Of a DNA stretch of 64,000 nt, positions 53,327 through 61,987 are shown piece after piece. Position 1 is the first letter of the stretch; each line of letters opens with the position of its first letter. This stretch comes from Planctomycetota bacterium (lineage in GTDB: Bacteria > Planctomycetota > Planctomycetia > Pirellulales > UBA7805). The notes beneath the pieces are model-generated. The model had not been told where the DNA came from. It saw only the letters and a program-made list of their open reading frames with translations, and made no database searches. A program made the position numbers and the translations under genes. The stretch lies in NCBI GenBank assembly GCA_003389215.1, contig QQVP01000005.1, forward strand, positions 1-64,000, in the 5' to 3' direction.

Positions 53327-54571
53327 ATGCCGCAGATATCGGTTCGCATTCCGCAACTCGGCGAAGGTCTGCAAGAGGCCCTCTTGGTCGAGTTTCTCAA
53401 ACAGCCGGGCGACACGGTCCGTCGCGACGAGCCGCTCTACACCATGGAGACCGACAAGGCGGTCACCGAGGTCGAGTCGCCCTACGACGGCACGCTGATC
53501 GAATGGACGGCCGAGGTCAGCAGCGTGCAGGCGGTTGGTGCCGAGATCGCCCGCATGGAAGTTGCCGAAGGCGTCGAGGAGATGGCGGCCGGCCATGGTC
53601 CGCCGACGCCAGCCGCCGCGACCTCGCCTTCAGCGCCGGCGGCCGCAGCGACCTCGGGTGCGGCGCCCTCACCGCCGGCCAAGTCGGCGTCCCCTGCACG
53701 TGGCCGAGGCATTCCGCCGCGGACGCGGAAATACTTGCGCGAGAAGGGGCTGCTGGACGTCGCCGATCAGATTCCCTCGAAGTCGAACAAACTGATGCCC
53801 GAGGACGTCGACGCTTTTTTGGCGGCGGGCGGCACGGCTGCCGCGGCGGCGACCGAGGCGGCGGCGACCGCGACGGAAACCGACGCCTATACGGAAGCCC
53901 CCCTGCCGACGACGCAGCAAACACTCAACTTTCGCCTCGTTCGCGGAGCCCAGGTCTGCGTGCCGGTGACCATCTCGGCCGAAGTCGACTGGAGCGCTAT
54001 CGAGCAGGGTCGCGCCACGGTCAAGGCGAATCAGGGCGACGCGGGGCCTTCGGCCCTGTCGATGTTGTTGTGGTGCGTCGCCCGGGCCATGGAGCAGCAC
54101 GACAAGTTTCGCAGCACGCTGTCGGCCGACGGCAAGACATTGCGAACCTATCAGCACGCCAGTCTGGGCATCGCGGTGGCCCTGCCCGGCGACTTGCTGG
54201 TCACGGCCGTCATCGAGGATGCCGACGCGGTGGCCTGGCCCGAGTTCGCCGCTCGCGTGGCCGAGCGGATCGAGGCGGCTCGCGGGGGCACCGATCAAGC
54301 AACCGCCGCCACGACGTTGAGTGTGACGAACATGGGCTCGGTCGGAATTCGCAGCGGCGTGGCAGCGATCGTCGCCCCGGCCGTGGCGACGCTAACTCTC
54401 GGCGAAACCTACCTGGCCCCGCAGGTCGATCAACAGACCGGCGAGATGACCACGCGACGCATGGCGATGCTCACGCTCTCGTTCGACCATCGCGTGATCA
54501 ACGGCGTCGGCGCGGCGGAGTTTCTCAACGAGATCCGCAGTCAGGTCGAGTCCTTCGAGCTGCCCGCGTAG
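53327..54571 (+). CDS. Dihydrolipoamide acyltransferase (E2)
   Basis: A 414-residue E2. The lipoyl domain (1-80) carries the lipoylated Lys44 in METDKAVTEVES. An Ala/Pro-rich linker leads to a peripheral subunit-binding domain (about 125-165, PRTRKYLREKGLLDVADQIP) and another linker. The catalytic domain follows (about 200-414), with the His motif SFDHRVINGVGAAEFLNEI. The usual H-R-x-x-D-G reads H-R-V-I-N-G, a substitution seen in some E2 enzymes. It accepts the acyl group from E1 and transfers it to CoA. It starts 5 bp after the E1 gene. No E3 gene is adjacent. Confidence 0.93.
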   Translation: MPQISVRIPQLGEGLQEALLVEFLKQPGDTVRRDEPLYTMETDKAVTEVESPYDGTLIEWTAEVSSVQAVGAEIARMEVAEGVEEMAAGHGPPTPAAATSPSAPAAAATSGAAPSPPAKSASPARGRGIPPRTRKYLREKGLLDVADQIPSKSNKLMPEDVDAFLAAGGTAAAAATEAAATATETDAYTEAPLPTTQQTLNFRLVRGAQVCVPVTISAEVDWSAIEQGRATVKANQGDAGPSALSMLLWCVARAMEQHDKFRSTLSADGKTLRTYQHASLGIAVALPGDLLVTAVIEDADAVAWPEFAARVAERIEAARGGTDQATAATTLSVTNMGSVGIRSGVAAIVAPAVATLTLGETYLAPQVDQQTGEMTTRRMAMLTLSFDHRVINGVGAAEFLNEIRSQVESFELPA

Positions 54572-54755
54572 AGACGCCCGGACTGCGCGTCCGTCCGCTA
54601 GAGCGTGTCTAGGATAGGAGTCGCGTCATTGGCGTGGGCGAGGCAAGTTTGGCCACCAGACCGAAGCCGACGAATTGGTAAATTCGTCGATACAGGTCGA
54701 CGTCGCCAAGCACAGCCGCAGCTCGCCAAGGCGCTAGAGATAAACGACACCCGCT

Positions 54756-56291
54756 CTAAACCGACTCGGGCGATTCGGCGGGCGCCAGCTCGTCGATCAC
54801 GGCGCAGAAGTCCTTCAGGCTGATCGGCATCTTCACCACGCGTCGCACTTTGCTCTCGACCGCCTGCTTCGTCAGTTCCGGGCGGCTGGTCCATTCCCGC
54901 TGCTTCTTACCCAAGAGCAGAATCGCCGGCACATCTTGCGTCGTTTGCGTACGGGCGAACTGGCTGAATCCCTCGAGTGCCCGCTTGCCGAGCTCGACGG
55001 CGCTGAACACGACGCAATCGGCGCCCTTCTCGAACTTGTCGAAGCGGGCGATCGCCCGCGCCGGATCGTTGGTGACCAGCACACGAAAGCCGTGACTCTT
55101 GAACTGGCTGCGGAAGAAGTCCTGCATCTTTTCGTCCGACTCGACGAACATCACGCTCCGTTTGGCGTCCGGCTCGCTGGCGATCTCGCCCGACTGCCGC
55201 GCGGCGAGTCGCAAGCTCGATTCGCTCATCTTCATGTGGTGCGGACTCGACTTGGCGGCCGCCTCCGCGTCGCCGACCTTGCCGAACGTCTTGTCGACCT
55301 CGAGCAACATCTCGCGCGGTGTCTGATGCCGCCGCTGGGGATCGAGCTCCATCGCCTTGTTCACCAATGACGCGACGCTTTGGGGCAGCATCGGCAGCTT
55401 CTGGCCGATGGGGACCACCTCGAAGAACCGCGTCTTGCTCATCCGCTTGGTGCGGTCCTTGGTTTCCGAGAGCGGAGGCATGCCGGTGAGCATGTGATAG
55501 AGCATGCACCCGACGAAGTAGAGATCGCTGCGCGGATCGTCGCGCTTCACGCCGGTGGTGCGCTCGAGCGCGGCATAGTCGATCGTGCGGGGATTGGGCG
55601 ACTGGATCAACGCGGTGTCGGTGGCGTTCTTACCCGCCGCGGCCAGTCCAAAGTCGACGAGCTTGGCGTCGCCGCGCGTCGAGATCAGCACGTTGCTGAG
55701 CTTGATGTCGCGATGGGTCACACCGCGGTCGAGCGCGTAGTCGAGTCCGCGGAGCACGTCGCCGATCAGTCGCAACGATTCGAGCGGCTCGCACCGTTCG
55801 CGAACCTTGACGAAGTTGCGCAAGTTCTGGCCTTCGACAAACTCCATCACCAGGTAATGGGCCGCGCTCGTCTGGCCGACTTCGAAGATCGGCACGATGT
55901 TCGAATGCCGCAAGGTATGGCCGACCTTGCCTTCCTGGACGAACTGTTCGAGTTGTTCGGGATTCTTGCGGTAGCGATTCCGTAGCACCTTGACCGCCAC
56001 CAACTCACCGGTCTTCGTGTGTTCGGCACGATAGACGCGGGCGAAGCTGCCGCTGCCGACGAGATAGAGCACCTTGTAATTGCCGTAGAAGTAGCCGGTT
56101 CGATCGCCCCGAATCAGACGGGAGAGCTGATAGCTCGTGAGCATCTCACGGCGCAGCAGGGCGTCTTGAAAATCGGCCGAGGCGACGTTGCGGCTGCCGA
56201 ACTGCCCCCACACCTCTTCCAATTGCCGGTCGTTCAGCAATCCCAAGTCGGCCGCACGTTCGGCGATCTGCTCGGCGCTGGGTTCACCCAT
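54756..56291 (-). CDS. Ser/Thr protein kinase fused to a receiver-like domain
   Basis: A 511-residue protein. A small helical N-terminus (1-75, an R-type entry domain found in planctomycete kinases) is followed by the kinase domain (about 76-345). The kinase has GSGSFARVYRAEH (P-loop), VAVKVL (Lys), HRDIKLSNVLI (catalytic Asp), and VDFGLAA (Mg-binding Asp). After a linker the C-terminus (about 385-505) has receiver topology (RSVMFVESDEKMQDFF, ADCVVFSAVELGKRA, VRRVVKMPISLKDF), but the phospho-acceptor Asp position is Ser in VFSAV. It is probably a pseudo-receiver that reads another signal. ATG at 56291 is preferred, after GGAGA. Confidence 0.9.
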   Translation of the reverse strand: MGEPSAEQIAERAADLGLLNDRQLEEVWGQFGSRNVASADFQDALLRREMLTSYQLSRLIRGDRTGYFYGNYKVLYLVGSGSFARVYRAEHTKTGELVAVKVLRNRYRKNPEQLEQFVQEGKVGHTLRHSNIVPIFEVGQTSAAHYLVMEFVEGQNLRNFVKVRERCEPLESLRLIGDVLRGLDYALDRGVTHRDIKLSNVLISTRGDAKLVDFGLAAAGKNATDTALIQSPNPRTIDYAALERTTGVKRDDPRSDLYFVGCMLYHMLTGMPPLSETKDRTKRMSKTRFFEVVPIGQKLPMLPQSVASLVNKAMELDPQRRHQTPREMLLEVDKTFGKVGDAEAAAKSSPHHMKMSESSLRLAARQSGEIASEPDAKRSVMFVESDEKMQDFFRSQFKSHGFRVLVTNDPARAIARFDKFEKGADCVVFSAVELGKRALEGFSQFARTQTTQDVPAILLLGKKQREWTSRPELTKQAVESKVRRVVKMPISLKDFCAVIDELAPAESPESV

Positions 56292-56636
56292 TCCGATCTC
56301 CACTGACCCGCGCCAGAACGGCACCGCCCCGCGACCAGCGGTGCCATGGAATTAGCGGTGCTTTGGATTTGGCGGTCGGTTGCCTCCCCCCGCGACCGTA
56401 CTTCCATGGTAAGAACCGGAGTCGCGGCAAGCAATGCCGAGGCGAATTCCCGCCAAAGAGCGGGACGGCAACCGGTTCGAGCGAGCCGCGAGGACGGCGC
56501 GTCACGCTGCTCGGGGCGTATCGACGTCGCGAAGATTCCGGCCGCGGCTGGCGGGAGACCAGGGTCGCGCCGCGGCGAAGGTTCATCCGGCGCGGGCGAG
56601 GTTGCCGCTGCCGACGAGCGACTCGCCAGTCACGAA
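56292..56636. other. 345-bp interval without a recognised gene
   Basis: It lies upstream of the kinase on its minus strand. Open frames exist on both strands, but none has an SD or family-like residues. No terminator or RNA motif recognised. Confidence 0.4.
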
Positions 56637-56921
56637 CTAGGCGTCTTCTTCGAGTCGCTCGCGATACTCGTCGCGCTCGCGACGCGTCGCTTCGAGATCG
56701 AACATCAAGTACTTCATGTCGAGTCGCAGTTGACTGAGGGCATCTTGCACCAAGGAGAGAATGCGACGACGACGACGGGCACTCTGCATGACTCGCGTCA
56801 TGACCGGATCGATGGTCGCGCGATGTTCGGCCGGAAGCTGCGAAATCACGTCCGCCAACTCGACCAGGTCGGTGGGCACTTCTTCCGTCGGAGTATTTGC
56901 GATGCGGGAAAGGTGACTCAT
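56637..56921 (-). CDS. Small helical hypothetical protein
   Basis: A 94-residue protein with SD GGAGA ahead of the ATG at 56921. The sequence is helical (DLVELADVISQLPAEHRATIDPVMTRVMQSARRRRRILSLVQDALSQLRLDMKYLMFDLEATRRERDEY), ending in a charged coiled coil. It resembles small planctomycete proteins sometimes found near regulators, but I cannot name a family. It is divergent from the large exported protein. Confidence 0.65.
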   Translation of the reverse strand: MSHLSRIANTPTEEVPTDLVELADVISQLPAEHRATIDPVMTRVMQSARRRRRILSLVQDALSQLRLDMKYLMFDLEATRRERDEYRERLEEDA

Positions 56922-57148
56922 GGTGGAATCTCCAGTGTTGGCGTGACACAGGAGAGTGATTGCACGCGGTATGCCAACACCCTTTTCAAGCATCATCGTA
57001 GCGCCCTAAACCATGTAGATTCAAGTAGTTGGGAACACCGCGCCGCCCGGCACCGGCGAACGGCCGATGCTGCCCGAACGCCTCACGCTTCGCCGAATTG
57101 CCCTGGCTGGCGACTCCAAATCCTGATACAAGCCCGCCTTACGTCGAG

Positions 57149-57190
57149 GCAACGTCCGGCAACGTGGCACGTTGCTCCTGGGCAACGTTG
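57149..57190. promoter_or_regulatory. Cluster of CAACGT motifs with a perfect palindrome
   Basis: GGCAACGT at 57149, then GCAACGTGGCACGTTGC (57159-57175; 8 bp inverted around one G), then CAACGTTG (57183-57190). All lie within 42 bp of the 369-bp region before the gene at 57291. The clustering suggests a repressor-binding array; the cognate factor is unknown. Confidence 0.45.
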
Positions 57191-57290
57191 GCGGTTGTGG
57201 CGATGACGCCGCGCAACGCTAGCGTAATGCTGCGGACAGTCGTTCCGATTTGGCGCCTTTTCCTGTCGAATCTGTCCCGCTGAATTCAAC

Positions 57291-60272
57291 ATGCGATTGA
57301 TGCGCGCTCGCGAAGACCGTTTGAGTCGACGCCGCGGGCAGTGCCGTTGCGCTGCGCCGCGCTGGTTCGCGCTGGCGTGTCTGATCGCTCTTGTCGCCTC
57401 GCCGCGCTCCGCCAGCGCGGAAGCCTGGAACTCGTTCGAAGGTCCCTTGCCGAGCTGGCAGGTCCTCGGCGGTGACGTCCCCTATCGCGTCACGCGACAC
57501 GAACGGGTCGATGCGCCGGTCCACTCCGGATCCTGGTCCGAGCACCTTGTCGTCGAGGCGGGGGGCGGTTCCCAGTTGCACGCCGCCCACGATATCCCGC
57601 CCGTTGCCTTGATTGCCGAATCGGAGATCGGCCTCTGGCTCCGCTGCGACCGACCCGGCATGCAGCTGATTGCGCGGGTGGTGTTGCCGCGTAGTATCGA
57701 TCCGACGACCGGCCGGCCGGCCACCCTAATACTCTACGGTTCGCTCTACCAGACGCCCGGCCGCTGGAGCCGTCTGCAGCTGACGGACTTGCCGGCCCTG
57801 CTCGAGCGACAAGTCCGCCTCGCCCGCAGCGAACAACGAAATCGCGCCGCCACCCAGCAATTCGACACGCGGCAGGCCTACATCGATCAGATTCGCCTGA
57901 ACATCTACGGCGGCCAGGGCACAACCCGTGTTTGGATCGACGACCTCGAGATCGGTGGCTACGTCGAAGTGCCCCAGGCCGCCCGCCTGGCAAGCACGCC
58001 GGCGGGTCCGCAGCGGCCCGCCAACGAAGGTCGGGGGTATGGCAAGTCCGCCGCACCGGGCCGCTCGGTGCCGCTACCGAGAGTGGCGCCGGTCGCCTGG
58101 CAAACGACGGTCTTGGCCGCCGAGGGGAAACCGCTGCTGCCGCGCATCATCGAACATCGGGGCGAACCGTTCGCGTTCTTGCGCGAGCTCGGTTTCAATG
58201 CCGCGGCCCTCGATCAGCCACCGACGATCGCCGAAATGAAGGAAGCGACCGCCGCCGGCATGTGGCTCGTCTGCCCCGCACCTCGCCTGGCCACAAAGCA
58301 GTTGGACGTGCCGCTCGATCCGATTCTCGCCTGGCATGCCGGGTCGCGACTGTCGCGTCTCGATCTGCGCCGCACCGCGGAGAGCATCGCCCATGTGCGT
58401 CGCCTCGACAGCGCCACACGCCGACCGATTTGCGGCCACGTCACCAGCAACGTCGAAGCCTTCAGCCGCCATCTCGACGTGGTGTTGCTCGACCAGCCGG
58501 TCGTCGGCACGCAGCGTCGCACCGAAGACTACTTCCAATGGTTGATGGCCAACGCAAAGTCGGCCCGCCCGGGCACGACATTCTGGACGACGATTCACGA
58601 TCAGCCGCCGGCCGCCTATCGGCAGCAGGCCGAGGTGCTGGGGGTTGCCGAGCCTGACTCGTCGTTTGCCGAGTGGTCGAACCTGCGGGCCCTGACCCTC
58701 GGCTCGATTGCCCACGGGGCACGTGGGCTGTTGTTCGCATCGGCGGCGCGACTCGACGCCGAAGAGGGACCGACGCGACGGCGTGCCGCCCAACTGGAGC
58801 TCCTGAATCACGAACTCTCGCTCGTCGAGCCGTGGGCGGCCGGGGGACAGTTCGTCACCACGGTGCAATCGAGCGACCCGACCGTGGTGGCCCATGTGCT
58901 TCAGAGCGACCACACGCGGCTGGTCGTGCCGGTGCGCATCGCACCCCGCGCGGCCACGCCGACGAGCATGGCAGGTGCACCCCAGGCGCTGGCGACGTCG
59001 TCGGACAGGTTACGGCTGGTGATTCCCGGCGTTCCCGCGGCGAGCAAGGCGTATCAGTTACTGACCGCGGGTATCGAGCCTTTGGCCAGCGCCCGTGTGG
59101 CCGGTGGCAAGAGTATTTCGTTGCCGCGCGGCGCGGAGAGTTCGTTGATCGTCTTTACCAGCGACCCGCTGGTCATCAGCCGCCTGAAGAAACAGACCAC
59201 CCGCATTCAGGCCCGGGCCAGCGAGTTGACTCGCGCGGTGGCGGCCAGCGTCGCTCACGATACCGATGTCTCGCTGCGGGCTTCGGGGCGAGTCCCCATG
59301 TCGGCCGTCTCGCGACCGCTCGAGGCGGCGCGGCAACACCTCGACGAGAGTCGCACGCAGGTGGAGCAGGCCGACTTTGCTGGCAGCGTTCAGTCGGCGC
59401 ACGCGGCCCTGGCTGCCCTGCATGCCGCGCGACATTCGGCCTATCCGCACTTTGCCTTGGCGGGACGCCGGCATCCATTGCCGGGTGGCCCCACTCCGTT
59501 CGTCTCGCTGCCGGCGGTCGAGAGCTTTGCCTCACTACCCGCCTTGAGTCTGCTCGGCACGCAACTCGCCGCGGCCCCGTGGAGCGGCAACCGCCTCGCG
59601 GGCGGCGACTGCGAAAACCTGACTCACATGGTGCAAGCCGGTTGGCGGCACGTCGAATTTCCGCTTCCCGATATGCGGACCGAGGTGCAGCTCTCGCCGC
59701 GGGCACCGCATGGAGGGCGAAATAGTCTCTTGCTGCGGGCCGCGGTCGACGGCGATGCCGCACCGCCGGCGCTGATCGAGACGCCGCCCGTGTGGGTCGA
59801 GAGCGCGCCGGTGCCGGTAACCGCCGGCCAGCGCGTGAAGATCCAGGGAGTCGTACGCGTGGCGGGCGTCCCGAATTCGCAACAGTCGGCAACGGTGTTG
59901 CTGGTGTTCGACTCGATCGGCGGGCAGGATCTGGCCCTGCGCGTCGAATCGGCTGACGTTTGGCAACCGTTCGTCCTCTATCGTGGTGTGCCGAGCGACG
60001 GCCAGGTAATGGTGACTTTTGCGCTCGAGGGAGCGGGCGAAGCCTGGGTGGACGACGTTACCATCGAGACGGCCGCGGCTTCGGCAGACGCCGCCGCCGA
60101 TCCTTCGCTGCGCTTCCCCGGCGACCAACGGCCAGGCAGCGGCGGCTGGGCACCGCCTAAGACGAGACGACTGCCGCCCTTCGCAGGGCCACCGCAAGCG
60201 CAGCGCGAGGCCGCCGCGGGGCGCGAGCGTCGTTGGCTGGCCGATCCCTTCTCCCGCACGCCCGCACGTTGA
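57291..60272 (+). CDS. Large exported protein of unknown function, possible carbohydrate-active enzyme
   Basis: A 993-residue protein with a signal peptide (to about 44, cleavage near ASAEAW). A beta-rich jelly-roll-like segment (about 45-225, NSFEGPLPSWQVLGG, VWIDDLEIGGYVE) resembles carbohydrate-binding domains. A central region (about 260-580, PLLPRIIEHRGEPFAFLRELGFNAAAL, WLVCPAPRL, TFWTTIHDQ, IAHGARGLLFASAARL) has the strand-helix rhythm of a TIM barrel. A second jelly-roll-like segment closes it (about 800-970, WVDDVTIE). Overall it looks like a glycan-binding or glycoside-hydrolase-like protein. I cannot see the catalytic acids. Confidence 0.7.
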   Translation: MRLMRAREDRLSRRRGQCRCAAPRWFALACLIALVASPRSASAEAWNSFEGPLPSWQVLGGDVPYRVTRHERVDAPVHSGSWSEHLVVEAGGGSQLHAAHDIPPVALIAESEIGLWLRCDRPGMQLIARVVLPRSIDPTTGRPATLILYGSLYQTPGRWSRLQLTDLPALLERQVRLARSEQRNRAATQQFDTRQAYIDQIRLNIYGGQGTTRVWIDDLEIGGYVEVPQAARLASTPAGPQRPANEGRGYGKSAAPGRSVPLPRVAPVAWQTTVLAAEGKPLLPRIIEHRGEPFAFLRELGFNAAALDQPPTIAEMKEATAAGMWLVCPAPRLATKQLDVPLDPILAWHAGSRLSRLDLRRTAESIAHVRRLDSATRRPICGHVTSNVEAFSRHLDVVLLDQPVVGTQRRTEDYFQWLMANAKSARPGTTFWTTIHDQPPAAYRQQAEVLGVAEPDSSFAEWSNLRALTLGSIAHGARGLLFASAARLDAEEGPTRRRAAQLELLNHELSLVEPWAAGGQFVTTVQSSDPTVVAHVLQSDHTRLVVPVRIAPRAATPTSMAGAPQALATSSDRLRLVIPGVPAASKAYQLLTAGIEPLASARVAGGKSISLPRGAESSLIVFTSDPLVISRLKKQTTRIQARASELTRAVAASVAHDTDVSLRASGRVPMSAVSRPLEAARQHLDESRTQVEQADFAGSVQSAHAALAALHAARHSAYPHFALAGRRHPLPGGPTPFVSLPAVESFASLPALSLLGTQLAAAPWSGNRLAGGDCENLTHMVQAGWRHVEFPLPDMRTEVQLSPRAPHGGRNSLLLRAAVDGDAAPPALIETPPVWVESAPVPVTAGQRVKIQGVVRVAGVPNSQQSATVLLVFDSIGGQDLALRVESADVWQPFVLYRGVPSDGQVMVTFALEGAGEAWVDDVTIETAAASADAAADPSLRFPGDQRPGSGGWAPPKTRRLPPFAGPPQAQREAAAGRERRWLADPFSRTPAR

Positions 60273-60404
60273 TCGCCGGGACCGGTTGCTATCCCGCGTC
60301 CGATATGCACCAATTGCGGAACCTTAGAGCGCGTCTCTCGTCGCCGTCGCGGCGACCCGGATCCCTTCGACCCCCCTGATCCTTTCAACCTCGTTGTGCA
60401 CGCG

Positions 60405-61841
60405 ATGACACGCAGTCGCCAGCAGCTTCGTCGCGATGTCCGCCAGATCTGGCAGGCCGGCGTCGATGCCGTGCGACCGGAGCGTTTGATTCCCGAGGTC
60501 GTTCGCCACGAGGGTCGGTCGCTCTGGATTGGCGACGAGGAGATCGACCTCGAGGCGATCGACCACATCGAGGTGGTCGGAGCCGGCAAGGCGGGTGCCG
60601 CCATGGCCGCGGCCCTGGAAACTGCGCTCGGTCCGCAGCTCTTGGTCGACAAGGATGTCCGTGGTTGGGTCAATGTGCCGGCCGATTGTGTACGCCCGCT
60701 CGACCGCATTCATCTACACGCGGGCCGGCCTGCGGGCGTCAACATGCCGACGGCCGAGGGCGTGGCGGGCAGCGAGAAAATTCTCACGCGGGTTGCCGCG
60801 CTCGGACCGCGCGATCTTTGTTTGTGCTTGATCTCTGGAGGAGGCTCGGCGCTCCTGCCGGCGCCGGTGTCGGCGATTTCGCTGGCCGACAAGCTGGCGG
60901 TTACCGAGCACTTGCACGAGGCCGGGGCAAACATCGAAGAGCTGAACACGGTTCGCAAGGCACTCAGCCGGATCAAAGGCGGTGGCCTGGCCCGCGCGTC
61001 GCGGGCGGGTCGCTTGATCGCCCTGATTATCTCCGACGTGATCGGCGATCCGCTCGAACTGATCGCCTCCGGGCCGACGGTGGCGAGCCCCTCGCCGCGC
61101 GGCGAGGCACTCGCCATTCTGGAGCGTTACGACGCGCGTCGGGCGGGCATCTCTGCGGCGGTGTTCGACTACCTGGCCGGTGGTGCAACGTCGGACAGTT
61201 CCGCGGACTCTGACAATCAAGACGCGCACACTGACGCCACCCCGTCCGGCGTGGTGACCAATCTGATCATCGGCAACAACGCGGTGGCTCTGGACGCGGC
61301 CGGGCTCGAGGCGGTACGGCTCGGCTATGCCCACGTGGCCCACGGGGCGAAAGAAATGGAGGGGGCGGCCGAGCATGTCGGCCGCCACCTGGCGGAGATG
61401 GCCGTGCGGATGTCGCGACAACCGGGACCCGACTGCCTGATCACGGGCGGCGAACCGGTCGTGCAATTGGTCGACGCCGCGGAGCGCGGACTGGGTGGCC
61501 GCAACATGCAACTGGTGTTGGCCGCGGGTCAGTGGTTGCTCGAACACGCGGGACAAAAGTTGGCAGCCGCCGAAGCGGGCGCGGGGGTCTGTCTGCTTTC
61601 CGGCGGGACCGACGGCGAAGACGGTCCGACCGATGCGGCCGGTGCCTGGCTCGACGACGAGTTGCTTCGCCGGGCCGCGGAGTTGGGCCTCGACGTTGGC
61701 GATTTTCTGCGGCGCAACGATGCCTATCGATTTTTTGCTCCGCTCGAGGCGCTGCTGCTTACCGGTCCCACGAATACCAACGTCGGCGACATTCGTGTGG
61801 CCCTGGTGGCGCGGGTTCAAGAAACGTCGCCACCGAATTGA
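60405..61841 (+). CDS. gck: Glycerate 2-kinase (GckA / MOFRL family)
   Basis: A 478-residue kinase converting glycerate to 2-phosphoglycerate with ATP. Motifs: HIEVVGAGKAGAAMA, HLHAGRPAGVNMPTAEG, CLCLISGGGSALLPAP, NTVRKALSRIKGGGLA, IISDVIGDPLELIASGPTV and LITGGEPVVQL. The MOFRL part has GRNMQLVLAAGQ, LLSGGTDGEDGPTDAAGA and LLTGPTNTNVGDIR. A short Ser/Asp-rich insertion (about 262-280) is not typical. ATG at 60405 is chosen; a GTG three codons earlier is possible. It fits a pathway for sugar acids or glyoxylate. Confidence 0.94.
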   Translation: MTRSRQQLRRDVRQIWQAGVDAVRPERLIPEVVRHEGRSLWIGDEEIDLEAIDHIEVVGAGKAGAAMAAALETALGPQLLVDKDVRGWVNVPADCVRPLDRIHLHAGRPAGVNMPTAEGVAGSEKILTRVAALGPRDLCLCLISGGGSALLPAPVSAISLADKLAVTEHLHEAGANIEELNTVRKALSRIKGGGLARASRAGRLIALIISDVIGDPLELIASGPTVASPSPRGEALAILERYDARRAGISAAVFDYLAGGATSDSSADSDNQDAHTDATPSGVVTNLIIGNNAVALDAAGLEAVRLGYAHVAHGAKEMEGAAEHVGRHLAEMAVRMSRQPGPDCLITGGEPVVQLVDAAERGLGGRNMQLVLAAGQWLLEHAGQKLAAAEAGAGVCLLSGGTDGEDGPTDAAGAWLDDELLRRAAELGLDVGDFLRRNDAYRFFAPLEALLLTGPTNTNVGDIRVALVARVQETSPPN

Positions 61842-61987
61842 GCGAGCCGCTGGCGGCAAAGCTCAGCGGCGATGCAAGAGGGCGGCCCCCTGTACGCCAA
61901 GTGCAACTGGCCTGGTGCGAGGAGGTCGGGCTATAATGAGAGCCCTCGATCACCCCGCCCCTGCACCCCTGCGCGCTCCTTCCCACC

